Origin: Nitrospirota bacterium | Lineage (GTDB): Bacteria > Nitrospinota > Nitrospinia > Nitrospinales > Nitrospinaceae | Length of the DNA stretch: 5,384 bases | Assembly (NCBI GenBank): GCA_030600405.1 | Contig: JAUVMD010000119.1 | Location: 1 to 5,384, forward strand | Reading direction: 5' to 3' | Part shown: one piece after another, positions 1-4,615 of the stretch | Position numbering within the stretch: position 1 is the first letter of the stretch | How the letters are laid out: each line of letters begins with the position of its first letter | Made by a program: the position numbers and the translations under genes | Notes under the pieces: model-generated | What the model was told of the DNA's origin: nothing | The model's input: the letters and a program-made list of their open reading frames with translations, nothing else | The model's database searches: none

Positions 1-639
1 CTCGGCCTGTTCGACATTGTGAGTCACCAGCACGAGGGTGTGCCGATCCTTCAGGGATAGAATCAAATCCTCAATGGCGCGTGAGGATTTTGGATCCAGG
101 GCCGAAGTCGGTTCGTCCATCAGCAGGATTTCGGGATTGACCGCCAACGTGCGCGCCATGGCCAACCGCTGTTGCTGACCCTGCGATAGAGTGTGCGCCG
201 GATCGTGCAGACGGTCCTTCACCTCGTCCCACAAAAAAGCATCGCGTAAGGCCTGCTCCGATCGTTCAGGAAAACTCTCGCCGTTTGGGGAAGCGTGAAA
301 CTTGAGACCGAAGATAACGTTCTCGTATATCGATTTGGGAAACACGCAGGGCTTCTGGAACACCATCCCCACTTGTTTGCGGAGTTCATATACATTGACC
401 CCCGGATCGTAAATATCCCGGCCCAGCACCTGCACTCGGCCTTCTACCTGGAAGCCCGGGATGCGGTCGTTCATTCGGCACAATGTTCTCAGCAAGGTGG
501 ACTTGCCGCTACCCGACGGACCCACCACTGCGGTCACCGCGTTCTTGCGGATGGTGCAAGAGGCGGTCTCGATCACGGCCTTGCCGGAATAACTGAGGCG
601 CACGCATTCCAGTTGAATGGCGTGTGTGTTTTCGGTCAT
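1..639 (-). CDS. pstB: Phosphate ABC transporter ATP-binding protein PstB (C-terminus cut by window edge)
   Basis: This is the ATPase subunit of the PstSCAB importer. It sits on the cytoplasmic face of the membrane and powers phosphate uptake. The first 213 residues are visible. Walker A (GPSGSGKST) lies at about 40-48, the Q-loop (VFQKP) at about 93-97 followed by the PstB-typical FPKSIYENV, the signature LSQGQQQRL at 151-159, Walker B (ILLMDEP) at 171-177, the D-loop SALD at 179-182, and the H-loop histidine in THN at 206-208. PstB proteins are usually around 250-290 residues, so roughly 40 or more C-terminal residues lie beyond the window. The start is the ATG whose first two bases lie inside the pstA stop (ATGA overlap), with GGAGG 7 bases upstream. 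The signature has Gln where most PstB proteins have Gly (LSGGQ). The family assignment is secure from motif order and operon context. Confidence 0.96.
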   Translation of the reverse strand, partial: MTENTHAIQLECVRLSYSGKAVIETASCTIRKNAVTAVVGPSGSGKSTLLRTLCRMNDRIPGFQVEGRVQVLGRDIYDPGVNVYELRKQVGMVFQKPCVFPKSIYENVIFGLKFHASPNGESFPERSEQALRDAFLWDEVKDRLHDPAHTLSQGQQQRLAMARTLAVNPEILLMDEPTSALDPKSSRAIEDLILSLKDRHTLVLVTHNVEQAE

Positions 640-1487
640 CGCTCCGCCTCCATCTCCAAACCGGATCGAATCCAGAGTGTCGCTGTGATCAATATAAACA
701 CGAGCATCAAAAGCACGAGTCCCGCGCCCCAGGCATGAGTCAAAGCCTTAGGATTGGCCGCTTCCTGGGCCAGCACCAGAATATGCGTTTGCAGAGTGGT
801 CACCGGTTCGGTCCACGACTGCGGCAGGCGCACACCGGAAAACGCAGTGGCGGTAAACATGATGGCCGCCGTCTCCCCTGCCGCCCGTGCCAGTCCCAGC
901 AGGGTTCCCGTCACGATACCGTGCAAGCTTTGCGGCAGAACGACGGCGCGCATCTGTTGCCCCGGTGACAATCCCAACGCCAGGCCCGCTTCCCGGTAAT
1001 GTTTTGGAATCGACTCCACCGCTTCGTGAATGCTGACGTGCAAGGTCGGTAGAATCATCACCGCCAGAATCAATACACCCGTCACCCACGACACCCCGGC
1101 CTCTAGAAACACGCCGAAGAACAAATAACCGATCAATCCAAAAATAATGGTGGGTACAGCGTTGAGCGAGTAGATGAGCAGACGAAATATTTTTTTGAGT
1201 TTCGGGGAATGCAAAAACTCGGTTTGAAACAGGACCGATCCCAAAGCCACCGGCAAACACACGAGGGCCGCACCCGTCATTAAAATCAAGGTGCCTGCCA
1301 TCTGATAAAGAATACCTCCCTCCAGCCCGAAGTTCCGAGTCTCTTCGAGGAGAAAGGAAACGCTGATGGCGGGGGCTCCTTTAGTAAAAACTGTTGCCAG
1401 AATGACCGCCAGCACCAGACAGCCACAACCGGTGAATCCGTATAGAGCAATCATCGAAATCCGTTCTTTGAAGAGGCGGTTGTTCAT
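636..1487 (-). CDS. pstA: Phosphate ABC transporter permease PstA
   Basis: This is one of the two inner-membrane permeases that form the phosphate channel with PstC. The 283-residue length is normal for PstA. I see six hydrophobic segments, at about 12-34, 61-88, 104-127, 134-155, 191-213 and 252-274. The cytoplasmic coupling loop that contacts PstB is visible as REAGLALGLS at 165-174, followed by VVLPQSL at 182-188 and LGLARAAGET at 197-206. The reading frame is open upstream to 1577, but those extra 30 residues lie wholly inside pstC and are not hydrophobic. I therefore chose the ATG at 1487, which overlaps the pstC stop as ATGA and has AGGGA about 8 bases upstream. The stop overlaps the pstB start in the same way. 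PstA rather than PstC is inferred from gene order and the shorter N-terminal region. Confidence 0.95.
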   Translation of the reverse strand: MNNRLFKERISMIALYGFTGCGCLVLAVILATVFTKGAPAISVSFLLEETRNFGLEGGILYQMAGTLILMTGAALVCLPVALGSVLFQTEFLHSPKLKKIFRLLIYSLNAVPTIIFGLIGYLFFGVFLEAGVSWVTGVLILAVMILPTLHVSIHEAVESIPKHYREAGLALGLSPGQQMRAVVLPQSLHGIVTGTLLGLARAAGETAAIMFTATAFSGVRLPQSWTEPVTTLQTHILVLAQEAANPKALTHAWGAGLVLLMLVFILITATLWIRSGLEMEAER

Positions 1488-2356
1488 CGCGCTTTCCCTA
1501 ATAAAAAATTTCCGGCCGAGGTCAGCGTCATCACCATCACGAACAACAGCAGTCCCAAAGCGATCAGGGCGCTCCATTGCACGTCGAAACCGAGCGCTTC
1601 GGCGGCCTCGCGCCCGATCTTGGAGGGAATATTTTGCCCGGGAGCAAACAGGTTAAACCAGGGTTGCGGAATGCGGTCGATGCCGCCGATCACCAGCATA
1701 ACGGCTATGGTCTCGCCCATGGCCCGTCCTAGTCCCAGAAACACCGCTCCAGCCAAACCGGGTAACGCCTCCGGCACCACCACTTTCAGAACCGTCTCCA
1801 TCCGGGTCAGTCCCAAACTCAATGCCGTGTCGCGGAATTCACCGGGCACCGCACGCAGAGCGTCTTCGGCCAGTGTCATGACAGTCGGCAGAATCATCAC
1901 CGCCAACAACAGGCCCGCCGTAAATAGTGTGTTGCCGTCAATGAGGCCGAACACATCGCGCACCCAGACAGTCAATAGTGCGATACCCATCAACCCGTAG
2001 ATGATGCCGGGCACACCCGCCAATAACTCCATGGCGGCTTTGACCATCAAGCGCAAACGGCCATTGAGAAATTCAGAGGTCAGGATCGCGCTCCCCAGCG
2101 CGAAGGGGAGCACTATCACCACCGCGAGACCGGTGACTACCAACGAACCGAAAACCATCGGTAAGGCGCCGTATGCCTCGCCCGCGAACCAGTCCGTTCC
2201 CCACAGAAACGAAATACCCTCCGCTTTAAAAACGGGAACGCTTTCGATTACCAGACTGACGAACAAAATAAAAATGGTTCCGGAGGCAATGAGTGCCGTG
2301 AAACCGGTCCACCAAAACGCCGGTCCCCTTTCGGAAAACATGGGATGCTTGTTCAT
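1484..2356 (-). CDS. pstC: Phosphate ABC transporter permease PstC
   Basis: This is the partner permease of PstA in the inner membrane. At 290 residues it is slightly shorter than many PstC proteins (about 300-330). Hydrophobic segments lie at about 17-38, 68-92, 108-133, 145-163, 198-222 and 261-282. A long periplasmic loop between the first two contains LWGTDWFAGEAYGALPM (51-67), typical of PstC. The ATPase-contact loop reads RDTALSLGLTRMETVLKVVVPEAL at 175-198, followed by LGLGRAMGET at 207-216; the same GxGRAxGET element occurs in PstA. MELLAGVPGIIYGLMG (109-124) is the conserved PstC segment around helix three. The ATG at 2356 overlaps the pstS stop as ATGA. I see no good Shine-Dalgarno within 15 bases upstream, so translation probably depends on ribosomes finishing pstS. 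Confidence 0.95.
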   Translation of the reverse strand: MNKHPMFSERGPAFWWTGFTALIASGTIFILFVSLVIESVPVFKAEGISFLWGTDWFAGEAYGALPMVFGSLVVTGLAVVIVLPFALGSAILTSEFLNGRLRLMVKAAMELLAGVPGIIYGLMGIALLTVWVRDVFGLIDGNTLFTAGLLLAVMILPTVMTLAEDALRAVPGEFRDTALSLGLTRMETVLKVVVPEALPGLAGAVFLGLGRAMGETIAVMLVIGGIDRIPQPWFNLFAPGQNIPSKIGREAAEALGFDVQWSALIALGLLLFVMVMTLTSAGNFLLGKAR

Positions 2357-3279
2357 TTGGAATGAGAACCCGCCACTTGGGATACGGCTTGCGGCGAATG
2401 TATGGAAATATACCCGCTGGCCTCAACAATTTTCTGGCCTTCTGGACTCAGCAGGTAATCGATGAATTGTTTGGCCGCACCGACAGGGTTACCGGCGGTT
2501 ATAAGATTCAGATTGCGGGCGATAGGAAAACTTCCACTACGCACATTTTCCAAGGTGGGTTGTATGACCTGACGCCCATCACGGATACCGATGCCTACCA
2601 CATCATCATTGATCCACGCCATTGAGAGCATGCCGATAGCGGCATCGCTTTGCGCGATTTTGGCCTGCTCCTCGTTGTTGGAGCCGGTGACGAGCCGCGC
2701 GCCCGGTGCCCGCGCGTTGGGCTTTCCGAACAGGTATTGCATGAATACGTGGCGGGTGCCGCGGTGTGTCTCCTTGTCAATCACGATGATCGACCGGTCG
2801 GGTCCGCCGACCTGTTGCCAGTTGGTGATCTTTCCAAGATAAATGTCGCCGATCTGTTGTTTGGAAAGTGAATGCACCCCGCTGTTAAATATTTCGGAGG
2901 ACACCACGCACGCCACCGCGTCGCGACCGATGACGATAGAGTTGAGTTGGGAGGAGGCGTAACGATTATTTTCTTTGGGAGTGATTTCACGGGAAGCGAG
3001 GCCGATATCCAACCGTCGGGTGCCCGCGCCGTGGATGCCGACGCCGGAGCCGCCGGCATTGACGGTGATCTTGACTGATGGATTGCGGATTTGGAACCTC
3101 TCCGCCGCGGGGGATACAATGGGCAAAACCGTTGTGGACCCGGCGACCCGGATCACCGTGGAAGAACCCTGGGCAAAAACCTGGGTCCACCCTCCCAGCC
3201 ATACCTGCACGGAAACTCCTGCTCCCAATAGGGTCAGAGCAATGCCCATAATTAATTGCATCGAAAACCGTCTTGGCAT
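2353..3279 (-). CDS. pstS: Periplasmic phosphate-binding protein PstS
   Basis: This is the substrate-binding subunit that captures phosphate in the periplasm and delivers it to PstC/PstA. It has 308 residues. A basic start (MPRR) is followed by a hydrophobic core at about 8-29 and a likely signal-peptidase I site after VFA at 34-36. There is no lipobox cysteine, so the protein should be soluble. The phosphate-binding protein fold shows in VAGSTTVLPIV (45-55), AGGSGVGIHGAGTRRLDIGLAS (75-96), LSKQQIGDIYLGKITNW (138-154), and a ligand loop DKETHRGTRHVF (168-179) near the position where many family members have a SGT-type motif. YLLSPEGQKIVEASGYI near 275-291 is the usual C-terminal signature. 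The start is supported by AAGGGAG 7 bases upstream; an internal ATG at residue 7 lacks such a site. It is the first gene of the operon. Confidence 0.95.
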   Translation of the reverse strand: MPRRFSMQLIMGIALTLLGAGVSVQVWLGGWTQVFAQGSSTVIRVAGSTTVLPIVSPAAERFQIRNPSVKITVNAGGSGVGIHGAGTRRLDIGLASREITPKENNRYASSQLNSIVIGRDAVACVVSSEIFNSGVHSLSKQQIGDIYLGKITNWQQVGGPDRSIIVIDKETHRGTRHVFMQYLFGKPNARAPGARLVTGSNNEEQAKIAQSDAAIGMLSMAWINDDVVGIGIRDGRQVIQPTLENVRSGSFPIARNLNLITAGNPVGAAKQFIDYLLSPEGQKIVEASGYISIHSPQAVSQVAGSHSK

Positions 3280-3287
3280 TGAAAAAC

Positions 3288-3294
3288 TCCCTTA
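3288..3294 (-). promoter_or_regulatory. Ribosome-binding site of pstS
   Basis: The minus strand reads AAGGGAG, then 7 bases, then the pstS ATG. This is close to an ideal Shine-Dalgarno and is the reason for preferring the first ATG over the one six codons inside. It contrasts with pstC, which has no visible site and appears to depend on coupling. Confidence 0.75.
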
Positions 3295-3316
3295 AAATGA
3301 GTCCCCAATCAGGACA

Positions 3317-3345
3317 TATTTACCTATCTATATACATCAATGCAA
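3317..3345 (-). promoter_or_regulatory. Weak candidate sigma70-type promoter for pstSCAB
   Basis: On the minus strand TTGCAT (3345-3340) and TAAATA (3322-3317) are separated by exactly 17 bases in an AT-rich stretch 38 bases before the pstS start codon. Each hexamer matches only about three of six consensus positions. Phosphate operons are commonly driven by a response regulator in place of a strong -35 box, which would fit a weak match. I do not see two CTGTCAT-like half-sites, so PhoB-type control is not shown by the sequence. Confidence 0.25.
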
Positions 3346-3417
3346 CCAGTTTTATTGGTCGTAGGGATACAGCAGACCTTACAACCAATCTGTTCCTGCT
3401 TTTTCAGTCATTTGGGC

Positions 3418-3423
3418 TATAAT
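3418..3423 (+). promoter_or_regulatory. Candidate -10 box for the methyltransferase-like gene
   Basis: This is a perfect TATAAT facing the methyltransferase gene, 72 bases before its TTG start. No convincing -35 hexamer sits 16-18 bases upstream (CCTGCT occupies the 17-base position) and there is no TG extension. It is either activator-dependent or a chance match in AT-rich DNA. Transcription from here would begin near 3430 and give a leader of about 65 bases. Confidence 0.4.
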
Positions 3424-3441
3424 AACCGCCTCGCAGGGCTT

Positions 3442-3461
3442 CTCCCGTTTCAGCGTGGGAG
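3442..3461 (+). other. Small hairpin in the divergent intergenic region
   Basis: CTCCC and GGGAG form a 5-base-pair stem, extendable by two G-U pairs to leave a TTCAGC loop. It lies between the candidate -10 box and the methyltransferase start, so it would be in that gene's mRNA leader. No T-run follows on either strand, so it does not look like an intrinsic terminator. Its role is unknown. Confidence 0.35.
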
Positions 3462-3495
3462 CTTAGATAATATTAAATAAATTAATAGGTTACGA

Positions 3496-4347
3496 TTGAA
3501 AAAGGTCCATTCTTATTTTCCAGAAGATTCGCCATTTTTAATGGAAGACAGCCGCGCCCGGCGCTGGGCCATTCCTTATCATTACGAATGCTTGAACGGC
3601 CGAGTGGACACCCTGCTGGCTCGCCATGTGAACGTGATCCGCGACTGCCGGGTGCTGGATTTGGCCTCGCATATGGGAACCCTCTCCTACGCCGCTTTAC
3701 AACTCGGCGCACACCATGTTCACGGCGTGGATACCGAGGAAGCCATGGTCCGGAAGGGAGAGGATCTGTTCAGCCGAGTGCAGGTCTCTCCCGATTCTTA
3801 CCGGTTTGAAGTGAAAGACGTTTTTGATTTTCTGGAGAAATGTGAACCGGATAGTTTCGATACGATTCTCTGCTTCGGGCTGCTCTATTACGTGATGGAA
3901 CCCTTTCGGCTGCTCGAGCTGATGGCGCGGGTGACGCGTAAGTGTATTCTGCTCGATACCTTCACCGCCCGGTACGCCGCCCTGCAGGGTAAGGATGCAC
4001 TCCAGTATTATCCCAATGTCAGTGATGAAGCGCTGGACCTGCCGGTTTTGCTGACCTCGTTGACCCAGTCGGAAAAAAAAGACTATCGGCTTCCCAATGC
4101 CTTTCCCTATAAAGGAAAACAACTCACCCTGACCAACTTTCCCAGCCGCGCCCTGCTGGAAATCTGGTTCCAGATTCTGGGTCTGGATTTCCGGTTTCTG
4201 GAGTGGGACGACTACATTCAGAAACCCTGTCATTGGAGGGACTTATGGACCCCGGAGCAAAAGCAAGCCTGCCACTGGGCGGACGTGTATGCCAGCGAGG
4301 TGCGCGTTTCCTATCGGCTTGCGCCCCCGAGTGATCCTATTGGATAA
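3496..4347 (+). CDS. Class I SAM-dependent methyltransferase-like protein
   Basis: The predicted 283-residue cytoplasmic protein has the layout of a class I (Rossmann-fold) methyltransferase. A motif I-like strand and loop, VLDLASHMGTLSYAAL, lies at 53-68. The acidic SAM-ribose position is GVDTEEAMV at 77-85, and FDTILCFGLLYYVMEP at 121-136 fits motif IV, with ILLDT at 151-155 as a later strand. The glycine-rich loop is depleted: DLASHMG stands where DxGxGxG is usual. The C-terminal third (about 190-283) is rich in Trp, Tyr and Phe and may bind substrate. The substrate is not identifiable. The start is probably TTG at 3496, with a weak TAGGT 5 bases upstream and an in-frame stop at 3478. The alternative ATG at 3541 would remove 15 residues and lacks a well-spaced ribosome-binding site. 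It is divergent from pstS, so a functional link to phosphate is not shown. Confidence 0.8.
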   Translation: MKKVHSYFPEDSPFLMEDSRARRWAIPYHYECLNGRVDTLLARHVNVIRDCRVLDLASHMGTLSYAALQLGAHHVHGVDTEEAMVRKGEDLFSRVQVSPDSYRFEVKDVFDFLEKCEPDSFDTILCFGLLYYVMEPFRLLELMARVTRKCILLDTFTARYAALQGKDALQYYPNVSDEALDLPVLLTSLTQSEKKDYRLPNAFPYKGKQLTLTNFPSRALLEIWFQILGLDFRFLEWDDYIQKPCHWRDLWTPEQKQACHWADVYASEVRVSYRLAPPSDPIG

Positions 4348-4435
4348 ACCCTTGAATCTCCGCTTCTGAGGAAACCCCAGTTAATTCAAATAGTTAAAAA
4401 CCATTCTAATTTAATTTACAATTACATTCCAAAAT

Positions 4436-4481
4436 AATGTTTGCCAAGCGCCCTTTCCTTACTTATCCTGATGTAAACATT
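4436..4481. repeat. 7-base inverted repeat flanking a candidate promoter
   Basis: AATGTTT at 4436-4442 is exactly complementary to AAACATT at 4475-4481, with 32 bases between. The left arm overlaps the start of the candidate -35 box and the right arm covers the predicted transcription start. The right arm also lies in a short local dyad, ATGT-AA-ACAT at 4471-4480. This is the geometry of an operator pair, but 7-base repeats in AT-rich DNA can arise by chance. Confidence 0.35.
4441..4469 (+). promoter_or_regulatory. Candidate sigma70-type promoter for the exported-protein gene
   Basis: TTGCCA at 4441-4446 (five of six matches to the -35 consensus) and TATCCT at 4464-4469 (four of six to the -10 consensus) are separated by exactly 17 bases. 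The roughly 40 bases upstream are strongly AT-rich and could act as an UP element. Transcription would begin near 4476 and produce an untranslated leader of about 140 bases, covering the foldable region described separately. Confidence 0.5.
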
Positions 4482-4499
4482 GAATAAAAACGGGAAATT

Positions 4500-4608
4500 G
4501 GGAAACGAGTGGAAATGCCGGAAGTTGGGTTCACCGCTCCCATCAACTCCGGTCAGCCCTGCCCGAGAGGCACGGAACCGCACCGTATGTTTCCTCTATC
4601 TAAGGAAA
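4500..4608 (+). promoter_or_regulatory. Structured mRNA leader, riboswitch-like (unassigned class)
   Basis: The leader can fold as a three-way junction. A closing stem pairs 4500-4507 with 4588-4595 (8 pairs, two of them G-U); after an A-A mismatch it continues as 4509-4512 with 4583-4586 (two Watson-Crick and two G-U pairs). Inside are a strong hairpin, 4518-4521 and 4523-4527 with 4544-4548 and 4549-4552 (9 pairs with one bulged A), and a second one at 4557-4575 (TGCC/GGCA plus an outer CC/GG, loop CGAGA). The 3' strand of the closing stem is also the 5' arm of a competing hairpin, TTTCCT 4590-4595 with AGGAAA 4603-4608, which buries the Shine-Dalgarno of the gene at 4616. The two folds exclude each other, as in translational riboswitches. 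I recognise no known aptamer consensus. Pairings were found by eye, without energies or alignments. Confidence 0.4.
4602..4606 (+). promoter_or_regulatory. Ribosome-binding site of the exported-protein gene, within a hairpin
   Basis: AAGGA lies 9 bases before the ATG at 4616, which makes that start convincing. Most of it falls in the 3' arm of a 6-pair hairpin (4590-4595 with 4603-4608, 7-base loop), so ribosome access could be blocked unless the hairpin is opened. Confidence 0.65.
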
Positions 4609-4615
4609 GTGGGTT

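Noticed and set aside
295..738. A 147-codon plus-strand open frame
   Set aside because: It is antisense to pstB and pstA, which are identified by conserved motifs; the predicted protein has no recognisable features.
1488..1577. An N-terminal extension of PstA by 30 residues
   Set aside because: The extension lies inside pstC, is polar and unlike any PstA N-terminus, and the ATG at 1487 has both a Shine-Dalgarno and the ATGA overlap seen at the other junctions.
3442..3461. Intrinsic terminator between pstS and the methyltransferase gene
   Set aside because: The stem is short and no T-run follows on either strand; the genes diverge, so no terminator is expected there.
4348..4400. Intrinsic terminator after the methyltransferase gene
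   Set aside because: I found no GC-rich hairpin followed by a T-run in this stretch; termination could occur further on or be Rho-dependent.
4491..4575. Cobalamin riboswitch
   Set aside because: GGGAA...GTGgAAA superficially recalls the conserved core, but the following stem is missing and the B12-box-like sequence is not present. The strong 4518-4552 hairpin is incompatible with that fold.
4518..4590. Small signal recognition particle (4.5S) RNA
   Set aside because: There is a resemblance: a GTTGG...CAAC stem followed by GGTCAG. But the invariant GGAA tetraloop and the AGCAGCC strand of the SRP domain are missing.
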